Shown in pieces: positions 22,194-35,600 of a DNA stretch of 64,000 nt. The translations under genes were made by a program, and so were the position numbers. The notes under the pieces were generated by a model. That model saw only the letters and a program-made list of their open reading frames with translations. It ran no database searches and had not been told where the DNA came from. Each line of letters starts with the position of its first letter. Position 1 is the stretch's first letter. Source of the DNA: Primulina eburnea (taxonomy: Eukaryota; Streptophyta; Magnoliopsida; Lamiales; Gesneriaceae); the NCBI RefSeq assembly GCF_022965805.1, contig NC_133101.1, positions 19,625,054-19,689,053 of the forward strand. The letters run 5' to 3'.

Positions 22194-22827
22194 CTGTGGT
22201 GAAAATGTCTTTTAAATATTTTCGTCTTGAAGCTTAAGGATTTGCTATCATTAATTCCAAAGTTATATGAAGATTTCGCGTTGAACTTAAACATTTCTTG
22301 GATAAATTGCACTTTAGTCCCTCAATCTTTTAAATTTGCATTATTGACCCCAAATTTTCGAATTATTGCAATTAAGTCCATAAATTATTTCGATATTCTA
22401 ACTTAGTCCTTGATGTTTCGAGAATTGCATTATTGGTCCTTAAGAATTTCGAAATTGCACATAGGTCCGTTATTTACGAATTTTTGCATCTTGGTCCCTT
22501 TAATTTTCGAAAATTGTAAGTTAGACCTCAAAGTTTCGAAATTGCATAGTTAACCCCCAAAATTCAAAATCCCTCTTAATTATGATTTTCTTTAATTTTG
22601 GCCCTAGAACTTTTTATTTGGAATCATATCATCCTTCACATAAAATAAGGCACAAAAATTTCAAATCATTTTTCTATGGTTTCTAAAATCATCGCTTAAG
22701 TCCAACTAAGTAGAACATGCAACCTAATTTATTCAAGGTTGAAACTTGATCCCAAATCAATTCTAATAACCAATTTAACATTTCATGCAATAATAAGCAA
22801 TATAAAAATGTTAAATGACTAGGTTAC
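22194..22827 (-). other. Putative spliceosomal intron in element B between gag and protease
   Basis: On the - strand the coding sequence reaches CTCATCACAG, then GTAACC (donor at 22827). Coding resumes after TTTTCACCACAG (acceptor AG 22195-22194) with GGAGGATC. Joining at these sites keeps the frame (Thr-Gly-Arg) and yields the protein junction expected for Tekay elements. The 634 bp between are AT-rich and carry no coding similarity. Element D has an intron at exactly the same codon and phase. Splicing is inferred, not shown. Confidence 0.68.
22307..22570. repeat. Nine degenerate 29-bp units inside the B intron
   Basis: Units start with TTGCA or a near variant, then two to four bases, TTAGTCC or TTGGTCC, an AT stretch and TTTCGAAA. 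About nine copies cover 264 bp. The units are diverged, so this is an old minisatellite. It is one reason the B intron is about three times as long as the D intron. Confidence 0.7.
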
Positions 22828-23927
22828 CTGTGATGAGTGTAGTGTCTGCCTCTTCCTCAGCTTCCTCGGCATTCATAACATAAGCTCGGGCCGTGATAGC
22901 TGCTTTCCTTTGGACAGTCATTGGCTTGGTGTCCATCCTCCTTGCAGTAGAAACATTTATAAGATCCCCATTCACATTTGCCAAGGTGAAAACGGTTGCA
23001 ATGTTTGCAAGGTTGCCTCTCAGCAGGCTTTGGTGCTCCCGGATTCTGTGGCTTTGGTGGCGCTGGCTTCTTGACTTGACCTTGGGGCTTTTGAGGCCCT
23101 TGAGATTTAGGAGGACCCGTATATGGCTTCTTGTTAGGCTGATTATTATTCTGATACTGTTGCCTCTTACGCTGTAACTCGAAGTCAATGCCCTTCAAAG
23201 ATTGCTCAGCCTGATATGCAAAGGTAACTGCAGTAGCATAATCCCCCGGACGCATGTTCATGACCTTATCCCGAATGGTAGGTCGTAGGCCATCCATAAA
23301 GTGTCTCAGCTTTTCTTCCGCATCTCCAACAATAAGGGGTACAAAGTGGCAACCCCTATCAAACTTCTTCACAAAATCAGCAACAGGTATGTATCTCTGA
23401 AGGAGAGTCATAAACTCCCTCTTTATCCGGCCCCTGACATCCGCAGTAAATTATTTCTCATAGAATTTGGTCTTGAACTGTGCCCAAGTGAGTGTAGCAA
23501 GGTCAACACCATGCTCCACTCCTTCCCACCATAAAGAAGCGTCGTCCCTCAGCAGATAAGTAGTACACCTCACCCGGTCGGCATCTCCCATGTCTAGATA
23601 GCGGAAATGTACTTCTAGGGAACGGATCCAACTCTCAGCAGCAAATGGATCGGTAGTGCCAGAAAATTCCCTCGGCGCTAGCCTCCGGAACTGATCATAA
23701 ACGTCGCGCGGTGGCCTAGGTGGCTGCTCTAGAAGCTTCTACTGTATCTGTTGTAACTGCTGCTGCTACAACTGTTGCTCGAAGAGACGAGCCATACCCT
23801 CTAATGCACGAGTAGTAGGATCCCCTGGAGGAGGGGGTGGTGGTGGTGCATTTCCTTGACTGTTCCCACGATGATTAACACTGTTCTCAGCTTGATTCTC
23901 ATGAATGGGCGCACGTCTAGGAGGCAT
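22828..23927 (-). pseudogene. gag: Element B gag, broken
   Basis: The start is ATG 23927-23925, beginning MPPRRAPIHENQ. A Pro-rich run follows (from GGTGGT repeats at about 23845). The gag core includes RGCHFVPLIVGDAEEKLRHFM (about 23340) and a Pro/Lys/Gln-rich linker. The zinc knuckle CFYCKEDGHQANDC (CX2CX4HX4C) lies near 22945, with a Cys/His-containing stretch before it. Several frameshifts separate these parts. The last coding segment ends TTLITG at the intron donor. It is homologous to gag of element D. Confidence 0.82.
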
Positions 23928-24200
23928 TATATCTAAACGTTTTCCAAATTCTAACGTAACCAACATGCATTTAAATCTAAGTTCTCTAATCTTGTGACAA
24001 ATCCTAACTCAATTAGAAATTTAAGCATGCATAGAAAAATATTTGTAAAGCTAGTAAACATGTAGCATAATCATGATATTCATAACGTCATGCAGGTAAT
24101 AACATATTGAATCACATAAAGCATGTAAAACTTACAACTTTGAGGCTTGACGACTGATTTTCCCGACGCTGATGGTGGCACAACCCTTTACAGGACCTTT

Positions 24201-24212
24201 GCTCTGATACCA
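24201..24212 (-). other. Primer-binding site of element B
   Basis: On the - strand TGGTATCAGAGC, a perfect match to the plant initiator Met-tRNA type site, lies one base after the LTR end at 24214. Confidence 0.88.
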
Positions 24213-24213
24213 A

Positions 24214-27200
24214 CTGAAACATCTGCCATTTTTATTGCTTTAAAAGTATTAGAAATTTTGTTTTCTTATTCTAAATTTCGGCTTTTACATATAACACACG
24301 AAATATTTTTATAAAATATTTAGCCCTTTTTAAAATAAACCTCAACCGACTAGCATTTTAAAAATCAAGCGAAATAGCCATAAAATAAAATCGTCTAGTG
24401 TTTTACCAAACCTAAGAATCAATAATTTGAAAAGTAAAGCCCATACTAAACCTCTCAAAAATCTCTCAAAAGCAAAAATAAACAGTCTTAAAAATCTTTA
24501 ACTCAAATCAGTAATCATAAAACGTAATGCGGAAAATGTAGCGTTGGTCCTCGGGTTGTGTGCACCTTCAGTCCAGTAGAATCATCCATCAAGACCTACA
24601 TCAAACTCACCTGCATCCATCACACCTAGTGAGTCTAAAGACTCAACACACCATAATTTTTACAACAAATAATACGTATAAAATCGCATGCAACAGTGAA
24701 AATACTTTTAGATAAAAATAACATTTCACGATATGCATAAATAATCCTTAACTTTTTCCTCAACATGACACAAACCTTTAACATGATCATAAACATTTTC
24801 TTTTATCCTTTGTTGAATTCAGATCGTTAATTGTGACTTTCCTCAATCCTCAAAAGTCGATGCATCCATCTACGTGTAACCACAGTACTGGACGGCGGAG
24901 GACACCAGCAACACTCTCACCGGTCAACTGGGCTTTGGCCTAACATTATCGAATAGAAATACGATCGTCGGGGCTCCCTCAGGGCCTTCTACCATAAATA
25001 GGCTTCCTCTGGGGCCTTTTCCCCTCACGATATTCCCATTCTTACCTCAAACCTCATAACCTCATATTCGCAACAATGGAAACACGATCGTCGGGCTCCC
25101 ACTGGGACCATCACCCTCACGACATCGCCATCATTAACGAATTAGTCACAATCACTTCACTTCCTTCAACGTTTTACATTCACATCACTTTATAAAATTA
25201 TGAATAACATTTAAATTTTTCGTTTTTGAAACCAAGCATGCAACATGTATTTTAAATGTCTTCTTAAATCATAAAAATCCCTTAGACATTTAAAAATCAT
25301 ACTTTAATCATGAGAAATTCATAAACATTCAAAAATAATCATATTATCATAAAAACAGCATTTCGGGCACTGCCATGACCTTTACTAATTTCCCGGTGTA
25401 AAAAGACCGTTTTACCCCTGGACTCGACATTTTACGATTTCGACTTTTTTTCTTGATTTCATTACTCTAACGTGTCCCAAATAATTATTTAAGATTAATG
25501 AATTTTTTTCATAATTTTATCTGGCTTAAAACTTAGACTTTTTCAATTATCTTTTCTTAATTGTTTTAGCGGTGTTTTAATCCCGAAAAATACCAAACTT
25601 TAATATAAAATTCCTAAATTCTAAATTTAGTCTTTTTATATTATTTTAGCCCTTATGGACCACGACTCGACCCCCGTGAACCGTTTTCCAATTTTTCTTC
25701 TTTTAAAAACCCTATTTGACACCTAAACTTCGACCCCGAGCCATCTTTTGATTTTCACGAGTTACCCCCAAACCAAGTTGGTCCAAAACTTGCCCAACAT
25801 CTTAACTTAGCCTACTGGACTCTAACCTCACCAAGCAACCCAACCAGAACACAAAAACGATAGTCCTTAAAACACACCTATGATGGCCGAGAAGTGTGAA
25901 ATCTTAGGACTCTAAGTTTTGCTTCCCAACCCATGAACCAACGATCCCAGCCCTTGTACCACCCCTCTTGCACCCTCCTAGGACTCTATTGCATTGCCTC
26001 AACCCGGCCTTTGAACCCCAGACCGATCCCCCAAGCCCCTGGAAGCCACAGCTTCCTGCGCATGCTGCGCGTTCTTTCTCGGGTGGAGTCCTAGCTTGGC
26101 TAGGACTCTTCCCCAGCCCTTAGCGTGAGCCCTAGCTTGGCTAGGATTCCTTCCATGACTCACTTGTGTCCCTGGCTAGCCCCTGGAACGAGCCAACCAA
26201 GCCTTAACCCTTGCACAACAAAAAACCGAACCCCATGCTTTTGACACAGCTTCTCGGTTTCTGTCTGTTCTTGCTTCCTTTTTCTTTCCTTGTTACAGCC
26301 GATGTGTGTGTGGTGTGTGGGACTCTAAAACAATTATAAACCTTACCTACATCATGGCAGCCCCTTACTAAACAATAAACCAGATTTTTGGGTTTGAAAA
26401 CCATGCTCCCACATGCACATGTGTATTAAACCGAAAGTTCATAAATTTTTTTACATAATCTTCATGCACACAATAATTAAAACAATACTACGATATAATG
26501 GATGAGAAAATGGAGATTAAGGTGTGCCTTTGCGTGTAATACGCACGAATAATCGTTGACGACGAAGAACGGAGGACGACTATGGCTTCTGCCTTGCTTG
26601 TTGCTTTCGAAATTACTCCTTCCAAGTGATGTGTGTGCTGTCGTGAGTGTATGGGAAAGAGTGTTGTTTTCAGAAAATCAAAGTGGCCGATTATTTTGTG
26701 TGCCAGGTTTAGGGTTTTAGGTGTTTTAATCTCATATAAACTCTAATTAAGTCACTAACTAGGCTTTAGGCCTATCAAGCCACAATTAAGCCCATTAATC
26801 TTTTAATTTGAATTAAATAAAATATATTAGTAAAGTTTTAGTAAAAAGTTTATGAATTAAATAGTCGGGTTGCCAAAAAGTTCACATTTTAGTTGAAAAA
26901 CCAACACCGATAAAATTTACGTTCCGACGTATAAAATCACCTCAAAAACCCTTATTTTCAAAGATACTAAAAAGCATCGACCATATTTTAAATAATTAAA
27001 TAATTAAAAATATTTTACATTTTTCAGCCCTCGATCCCCGTTCCTCGATCGTCACCTAAATATTCCTTGAAAATACAGTTTTTATGCATGATGATATAAA
27101 GCATCTCAAATAACAAATAAACAAATATGTCACATAATTAGTTAGCAATTAAAAATCAATTATTGTTTATTTTTCATAAATTCCTAGATTCGCATGCCGT

Positions 27201-27232
27201 TGGATTACGTCGTCATAATTTTGGACCTTACG
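24214..27232 (-). repeat. Element B 5' LTR (about 3.0 kb)
   Basis: The boundary at 24214 is set by the primer site. The far end near 27232 is set by alignment to the solo LTR at 32654-35933, whose terminus is clear. Shared blocks include the GAGTCTAAAGACTC hairpin (24631-24644), the TCGTCGGGCTCC motifs at about 24966 and 25090, and the CAGCCCTCG block at about 27025. A CAGGTGAGT donor-like site lies at 24616-24608, close to the hairpin. The short ORFs inside are not convincing genes. Confidence 0.78.
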
Positions 27233-27417
27233 CTTAATTATTTTATTTCCCCTTTTCCAAGTGACGAATAAAGTGTATCATTAAAAGTTCGATTCAAATA
27301 TTTCTGATAAAAATCTAAGTTGAAATGATATATGTAAACGATGATCTTACCTAAACCTCGCTAAAGTTATACGCCTTCCAAACAATATAAACATTTAACG
27401 ATGTGTCTGTAATGATC
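27233..27417. other. Unassigned spacer between B and H
   Basis: 185 bp of AT-rich sequence. It should be the target DNA into which B and H inserted, or an extension of one of them. Nothing is recognisable in it. Confidence 0.3.
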
Positions 27418-28218
27418 CATAATTCTAATACCTTTCCCTAGTTTTAGAATTAATAAGATAACATCAATTTATGGCCAGTAAATTGAAATCGTTAAGAACT
27501 AGAAAATAGAATTAAACTGACAAGAATTCAATCATATAAACAAGAGAGTCAAAGTTATCGTATCAATGAAGCTACATCATCCTCTAGAATTGAAAATTTA
27601 GTGTATAATGAAATCTAAACTAAAACATAGCATGTTTGAAGACTTAGAAATCTCAACACAAGAAACTAAAAGGGGGAATAACTAGATCACAAATCATAAA
27701 TGGCGTCTTTGTCCCCAGATTCGTCGTTGAGATCAATCCTGGCGTTCCAAATCTTTCTCCAATGTGTGCTCTTCGTCTCCCATGGCTTTTTCTCTCAAAA
27801 AACGGCTGCCTCTCTCTGAAACCCTACTTCTTATTTTTATCCTTCTTCCGAGCCCATAAAATAAAGCCCAATTATATATTCTTGCATGTGTTACCGCCGT
27901 GGTGATAGTCAAGCAGCGACTAGGCGCCCGTAAGGTCCAGATGTAGCGCCTAGGCGCTTGAGCTTCAGCAACTCTGGCGCTGCAAGGCTAGTAATGTAGC
28001 GATGCAGCTCTTCTTTACCTCATGTGAAGCCTTAACACTGTAGTGCTAGTCCATCAACAGTTTAGCATCAAAAATACCTCCAATCTCCATCAATCATCCA
28101 ATAGTTGTTCATCTCTTGCACGACACGAAAACAACAAATACCAAGCATAATTATATCCGAAATTTACATAATTCAAATGGATTCTCATATAAATTAAGTG
28201 AAATTCTTTCACTTATCA
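27418..28218 (-). repeat. Element H LTR, probable (about 800 bp)
   Basis: On the - strand it begins TGATAAGTGAAAG, directly after a purine-rich AAGTTTAGGGAG, and ends near GGATCATTACA, giving TG...CA. The opening TGATAA resembles that of element C. The left boundary is a best guess and no target duplication can be checked, because the other end is lost. A GC-rich patch with GCGCCTAGGCGCTTGAG lies at about 27950. Confidence 0.45.
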
Positions 28219-29956
28219 AACTCCCTAAACTTGAACTTTTGCTATTCCCGAGCAAAAAAAAAAAAGAACTCAATCAAGAATTAATACTAACAACCATAAG
28301 TCATGGATATGAAAAAGTGACATTGGCCTCCAACTCATCCATTTTCATGTAATTCACAATTACTCAAGAGTCACATGCTTGTCTTATATGTCAATGTTCA
28401 TTTACCCAATAGAATGCTCAAAGAGATTCACAACAGCCACTCATCTTATAAACTCAAGAAATTCTCAGCTCAGTTCAAACAACATTTCATTAAGATGCAA
28501 CTTCACTTACACAGATCACATATGACTTTAATGGTGAATATTTGGCTCATAAGATATTCAATACAAGTACACCAAAAATTTGATGTCAAACATTGAGATG
28601 CTTACATGCAAGTGATTAAAGTTCATACTTGCTAACCATGTTTCTCAGGTTTTCATAAGCTTGATTTGAACAAGTTTTCTCCACTAGTATATTGGGTAAT
28701 TGTGACAAGATTATTAGGTCTTAGAGGCTTATAACGTCAAGCTTCGGCTCACGGCTACAATGAAGGCTATGAAAATAAAAATTTGAGAGAAATCCTTGAA
28801 TTTAATCATTTTCATTCTCATTTCATTTTCCATCCACTATTGTTTTCTCATCATTCACATCCTCAATTTTCCATATATTTTTTTCTTCACCACATTTTGA
28901 TTCATTCTTTTCATTGTTTTTTTTTTCTTTTTTCCTTCTATTGTTTCATTTTCAACTCCTTTATACACATTTTTTCCTTTTCAAGGTTCTCTCAAAATTA
29001 GGTTGGATAGTAAGTGTACAAGCTTCATTTGGTAGTTATGGTGGGATATAGAACAGATACAAGTGAAGGCTAATTATATGTAATTGATTCACTCCACTTG
29101 ACTTTTAGTTAGCTCAAACAGGGACACTAGGGATATTTATGATGCATTAGGTAGGCTCGAAAGGCAAAAACTGCTTTTAAGAATTGCCTAAATCATTCCT
29201 ATGACACATATTATATGTATTCGCTTCGAAAAGTGTTCAATCAAATTCTAGATAACCCTCAATCCATTAGTTATCTAATACAGATCAATCACATGCACTT
29301 TTCAACCAAAATGATATATGAGATAGGCACAAAAAAAATTCAAACATCTCAATCAACTCGAGGCTCAATGGGCTATTGATAATAAAAAATGAAAACAGAC
29401 CCAAATATATTGAAAAACAATTGCTTAGATAATCTCTGTGTTTGCAGAAGTGTCAGTCAATGTCATGTGAGAATCACTAAAAATTACGATCTTCATTGTC
29501 TATTTAGCATCAAAGGTATGTAAATTGTCTCTAAGCATCGATAGTATCAACAAACATGACAGTGCAAAAGATGTGACTCTCAAGTTATCATGAACACGTA
29601 TATGCTTCAGAGCCACAACTTCATTCTCATCATCGACCACACAATGACTTAATCCATGACTATTTTCTAACGAATCTAGCATGCAGTAATCAAAATGACT
29701 CTTTTTATTTTATTTTTTTCAATAATCAAAGCAAATAAACTAAATCACAAATCAACATAGCCATGCCATCCCCCCAAACTTAGATACGTGCATTGTCCCC
29801 AATGTACAAGAAACAATAAAAGAGCATGGGTGCACGTATCTCACGTAACGAGCATCAAGACTTGATGTCCTCTCTTGACAACTCAACCTCCTCACCATCC
29901 AAATCATCAAGCTCATCATCCTCATAAGATTCGTACACATCATCATGTTCGATAGA
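28219..29956 (-). other. Element H 3' untranslated region with Athila/Tat hairpin
   Basis: A noncoding stretch of about 1.7 kb. On the - strand it starts near the end of the ORF remnant, then has GTACATTGGGGACAATGCAC (an inverted repeat at 29806-29787), then a TTTGGGGGGA run at about 29778-29769. Farther on there is a CTCGGGAATAGC stretch near 28240 and the polypurine tract. This layout is known from Athila/Tat elements. Low-complexity T-rich sequence lies at 28850-28985. I see no gene. Confidence 0.5.
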
Positions 29957-30205
29957 TCAGTAAGAAAAAGCTGGCGGAGGCGGAAATGACTCACTGGAGG
30001 CGTTGGACGTAAGAAAGCGCTGTGCAAGCACGCGGGTAAAGTCATGCACATAGTCCACGTGCTCGCGAGTAATCCGCCACTGTTTCCTCATCACGCGCTC
30101 CAAATCATCGAACCGTTCGTGTGCGGACTGTGGCCTCCCAGAACCTGCCCGTGGTACCTGTGGTGCCTGTGGGGTGGGCTGCGACTGTGCTCCATTCCTT
30201 TAAGC
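29957..30205 (-). pseudogene. Element H: C-terminal remnant of an Athila/Tat ORF
   Basis: About 82 codons on the - strand ending at TGA 29959-29957. The start is Pro/Gln-rich, followed by a charged helical stretch (ERFDDLERVMRKQWRITREH) and a PPPP motif close to the end. Similar charged, short tails precede the hairpin and G run in Athila/Tat elements. The rest of the element is cut off at 30235 by an LTR fragment. I cannot assign a function. Confidence 0.4.
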
Positions 30206-30234
30206 CTCATCGGACCACTAGCACTCTATCGCCG

Positions 30235-31510
30235 TGTAAGGTCCAGGAATTTAATTCACGTAAGTTAAATGCATGAAATCTAAGATTTTTATTTTAAATT
30301 ATGTGTTTAATTATTTTCATGCATTTTATGCATAATTCATGCATGATAGTAGTTATTTCATGAAATTTTCATAAGTTCATGCATTATGGTTTCACAAAGA
30401 TTGGAGGTCGGAGAATTTTCAGGAAAATTATTTTAATTACACGATTTATTTTATAAATTATGTTAATGCGTTTTTAAGGGTATTTTTGAAAAATGGGAAC
30501 TTTTGGGTATTTTTACCTGCAGGATTTTAATTTTTAACGGTACGCAAATTTTATCAAATCGAGGAACTTTTTAAGGTTTCGGCTAATATTTTCAAAATCT
30601 TTTCAACACAAAATATTTTTTGGGAGTTCGTTTTGATTTAATGGGCCTACTTTTAAGCTTGTTGGGCTTAAAATCTTTTTTAAACTTTTAAATATCAAAA
30701 TAAGGCCCATTAGTTGATTATTAGCTATTTAAATATTACATAGTTATCTATTAAACCTAACCCTAGTCATTAGCACCCCACTAAACCTAATTCACTCCAT
30801 TCAGCCTCCCACTCTCCTCCAAGCTCAAGTATTTCTTCTTCGCCTCGTGTCCCTTCGAGCATTTGTACACCAATTATCTTATCAGGCACGCATTTGTATC
30901 TTTCTTCATGCATCATACACGATTTATATATGCTGTGACATGCTTATTTGTTCATGAAACATCCTATCCATCCATGGGTTCGTGAGTTTTTTTGGTTGGT
31001 TCTATGCGAGAGATGCATCATGTGTTTCAACACTCATGTGTATCCTTCGATCTGTGCAAGGGGCTGCGGTTATGGTCGTTTTAGGGTCAGAATTTGATGG
31101 CCAAAGGCTATCTTAAGAAGTAGGACCGTGGCTTGGTATGTAGGTGAAGAACCGTGAGGAGGTGCTTCGAGTGAGTGGTTTGTAGGAGATTGAGTGGTTG
31201 GGTTGGGACCAGCGGGGCAAGGGGCGATCCGAGGCTGGAGCCAGGCCGTGAGGAGTCTGAGCAAAAGCTGGGGAAGGCTCTAACCCTGTTGGAACCGACC
31301 CTGCACACAATCGGGCGAGCTTAGGAGAAGGGTCGCGTCTTGGAGTTCTTAGGAGCGAGCGGTCGTTCGTAATTTCCAGCATGCATGAAGGCGGGTTGGT
31401 GGGTTTGGTAGGTACGTTAGGGTCTGATCTAGGTCCTTAGAAGGCTGGTTTGTTGATGGTACGTCGGGTTTGGCCGATGTCGTGAGTTTTAGGGAAAGTG
31501 GATTCGGGCG
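30235..31510 (+). repeat. Truncated LTR in + orientation
   Basis: Starts TGTAAGGTCCAGG, like the TGTAACG or TGTAAAGGCC openings of the Tekay-type LTRs here. It includes an AT-rich U3, an AAACCTAACCCTAGTC stretch and a leader-like CTCTCCTCCAAG region at about 30810. From about 31510 similarity switches to a - strand LTR. The end is lost and no internal region follows. The open frames on it (31070-31382) look like chance ORFs. Confidence 0.5.
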
Positions 31511-32653
31511 TGTACTGTCCAGCCCAGTTCGTCAAGAGTTGAAGCCTCCAAACTCATCATTTTCCTCACCTGCAACCATTCAAACCTAGTGAGTCTAATG
31601 ACTCAACACATTCCAACCGTGATAGCAAATAATACATATACAAGTAAATGCATTTAAAAGAATATTTTTAATAAAATACCTCCAATTTAAAATTACTAGC
31701 ATACACATTTTCATAAATCATTCAAAATACTCGACATTATATAGAATTTCCCCATCCTTCATGAAAAAACATTTTTGGTGAAGTTTGATCATTGAAAGTG
31801 ACTATCCTTTATCCTCTATTCGGTTGATCAATCTATAAACCATGGTACCTGGCGGCGGGACGTTAGCAACTATCGTCACTGGGTCATGGTCTAACATAAA
31901 GTAAGTTCACCGCCCTTTTTTTATGGTGGATCTCTCACATATCCTCTGTGTCATAGTCAAATCATATCCTTCAAAATATTTTCTTTTCTTTCCCTTATTT
32001 CATTTAGAAATAACTTATATTTTTATAAACTGAGTATGCCACCGGAAGTCTATTAACCTTAGCATATATTGTAAATTTAGCATATTCATTTCAAATAACT
32101 TTTAACATGTGTTATGATTACTTGGGACACTGCCAGGACTTCCGAACTTCTTTGTATGTAAAATGACCATTTTGCTCCTGAAAACCTAACTTACCCTTTT
32201 CAATATTTTCCTTAGTTCCTTGACCTGAGCATATCTCGAACCATCATATAAACTTATTGTTGACCTCTAACAACTTTCTCAAATATAAACTCGAGCCCCT
32301 CGACCCATGATCACAAATCAACTTAACCAATAAACTGTAGTCCGTTTGTAGCCCGAATTGACTCGAAACTTAATAACTTTTTCCAAACTCGAACCACGAC
32401 TCACTAGACTTTAGTCCACCCCCGTGAGCCACGTTCCAGCCCACACGAGACCATCCTTGGCCCTCCGAACCCTCTGCCCTCGTCAACGACACTCAGCTCT
32501 CCACCCTCGCGATGCTGCCAAGCCTCCACCGAGCCCTCAACGCTTCATAAACCTTGACCGAGGCTCGGTGCTTTTCCCTCTCATTCCAGCCCTATTCTAG
32601 CCTACATGGGACCCTCTTTAGGACTTCTAAACACCATATCCCCTTCCTTTAAT

Positions 32654-35600
32654 TGAAACGTCAGCCCTTTTTATTCGTTTTACTTAAAAAGTAAAAAAAT
32701 TTTTATTTTTTTTAAAAAAAACCTCACTTAGCATCGACCGAACCATAAAATATTTTTGACACCATATTAAAAATAAAAAATCAACTACCATTGGAAAACC
32801 AAAGGAAATAGCCCATACTATAACCTCTTAAAAAACACTCATAAATAATTAAAAGTCATAAAATTATTCTTAACATAACTTAAAATCATAAATAATAACT
32901 AGCGTGGAAAACTAGCGTCGGTCATCGGGTTATGTGCACCTTCAGACCAACAAAGTCAATCATCAAGACCTCCATTAACATTATTATTATAATCACCACC
33001 ATCAATCACATCTAGTGAGTCTAAAGACTCAACACACCATAATCTTGATAACAAGTACTACATATACAGATCACATACAACAGTGAAAGTACTTGTACTT
33101 AAAATATCTTTTTCATGAAGATGCATAAACTTTAAACATAACCATTTTCGTAAATATTTTCATGATGCATAAAACTTTAAATAAAAACATTTTCATAATC
33201 TTATGCATAAACATTTTCATTAACATATTCCTGTAATCATATTCATATTAACATATTCATATTCGTGTTCATGTTTGTTGAATTCAGATCGTGACTGTGA
33301 CTCGTATTCTTAATTGTATTGGGCGATGGATCCATCTACATGTTACCACAGTACTGGGCGGCGGGGACACCAACGACACTCTCACCCGTCAACTGGGCCT
33401 TGGCCAACATATTAACATATTCATATTGATATCATGTATTCGTATTCGTATTCGTATCCGTATCCAAGGAAACACGATCGTCGGGCTCCCACTGGGACCG
33501 TAACCCTCATGATATATCCAACATATTTAGTCACAATCCCTTCACATCCTTCAACATGTCATATTTCCATCACTTAATAAAACATGCATATAATATCATT
33601 TTATTTTGAAACCAAGCATGCAACATATCTTTTAAATGTCCAATTTAAACCTTAATAATCCATGAACATTTAAAAATCATATCTCAACATATAAAAATTC
33701 ATAAAAATCCATAATAATTGAAAAAAAATCATATTAGCATATAAAATAGCATTTAGAACACTGCCATGACGTTTACTAATTTTCTGGTGTAAAAAGACCG
33801 TTTTACCCTTGGACGTAAAATTTTACGTTTTTGATATTATCTTAATTTCATTGACTCTATCATGTCCCAAATAATTATTTAAGCTTACATGAATTTTATC
33901 ATATTTTTATTTGACTTAAATCGATGACTTTTAAATTAATCTTTAAATGTGACATTAATGCATTTTAATCCTGAATTAAACCAAATATTAATATAAAATT
34001 TCCAAATTAAAAACTTAGACTTATAATAATTATTTAAGCTTAAATACAATTTTCCTTAATTTTATAAAGCTTAAAACTAGGCGTTTCCATTATCTCGTTA
34101 ATTAGCGTTTCGTGCGGTGATTAAATCCCGAATAAATCCAAAACTCGTTATTTTGATCCCAAATTTTAAACATAAAATTTTTAGTATTTATTCTACCCTT
34201 CCAAATCATGAGCCACCGTGGACCCATGGATTCAATTTTAGCTTTATTATTTTTGTTTTTGACACCTTAACGAACCCACCGAGCCATCTCCCAATTTACT
34301 CGAGCCACGCCCAAGCCACCTTGAGCCAAAATCTAGCCAACCCATCTATGAACCCTACTGACCAGCCCTGGCCCTCTCAATTATCTACTGAACCTTGCCC
34401 CAATTATGCTCGTGTGTGTGTATGTGTGAATCCTAAGCACATAAGGACTCCTAGCCAACTTAGGACACTTTCAGCCGAGCCACCACCTAGCCCACACGAC
34501 CCTAACCTTCCATGGACCAAACACAGACCCTGCCCAGACCATCCCAGGCCCCTGGACCAGCGCACAATCCAGCTGAAGGAGGAAACAACATGTGCGTGGC
34601 TCTAAGATGCAACCCTCACGGTTTCCTTGTTTTGGTCCAGCCAGCAAGAAGCCAGCCGCATCAACCCCTAGCCCGACCCCTGCCCGTGACCCTTGGACCC
34701 TGATGAACCACCTAGCTCGCCCCCAGACCGAGCCGCAAGACCATCTTCTCTCCCAAACAGATTCTACACGTGAATATGGGAGCCACTTCGGGTGGACTCC
34801 TTCCCCAAGCCTAGAACTTGAACCCTAGCCACCCTAGGACCCAACCCAGCCCTAGATCGAGCCCTCAAGCCCCATGCAACAATCAAGTCCCTTGAACCAC
34901 ACATGCACACGAACTCTTCAAAAAACTCACGGCCCATACTTAACTTCCTTGCCCACGGTTCCAGCATATTTATTTTTTTTGTTTGCAGCGTTTTCCATGT
35001 TTTCTAAGACCCCTAAACTTGTTTAAAACTTGCCCCTTAACATCTTAATTCATGGCAGCCCCTTTAACAACAATAAAACATGATTTTGGAATCAAATACC
35101 ACAAGTTTGAAACCTATATGCACATAGTTACGAAATTAAATTGTGTCTCATGTTTTCTTTCAAATCATGATCAAATAAATATTATGGTGTGATAGATGTT
35201 TGAAAGAAATAAATATGTTGTGCCTTTGCGTATTTTACGCATGAAAAACCGTTGACGATTGCGAAGAACGGCGGCACGAAGACGATGGCTTGAACCCTTG
35301 CAAATTTTGATGTTTTTCCCCTCAATTTGATTGTGTGTGCCGTGTATTTGGTGGGGAGAATTTTGAGGTGAGAATTCAGACTTTGAGGCGTGTAAAAGTG
35401 TGCAAGGTTTGGGTGATTTACATATATTAAATACTAATTAAATTACTAACAAGGCTTAGGCCTATTAAGCCAACACAATTAGGCCCATTAGTCTTAATTA
35501 GGATTTAATTAAAATATTAAAATAGTTTTGTCAAAATAAGTTTGTGAATTTATTAGTCGGGTTGCCAAAACGTTCGTATTTTTGTTGAAAATCCAACACC

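Larger units (their letters stand above)
8837..27232 (-). mobile_element. Element B: degenerate Tekay/Del-type element, split by C and truncated by A
   Basis: Read on the - strand: 5' LTR 27232-24214, primer site 24212-24201, gag from 23927, intron, protease and the start of RT down to 21433. Element C is then inserted, and RT, RNase H and integrase resume at 10732 and run down to 8837, where element A interrupts. The rest of the integrase and the 3' LTR must lie left of the window. The RT block ending in CIDY at 21438 is continued by [14 protein letters not shown] at about 10720, proving the two pieces were one gene. It is the oldest layer of this nest, with many frameshifts and stops. Confidence 0.88.

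Noticed and set aside
34117..34967. Pro- and Ser-rich ORFs of up to 162 codons in the solo LTR
   Set aside because: Overlapping frames on both strands in a GC-richer part of an LTR; no domain, and no counterpart in the related B LTR.
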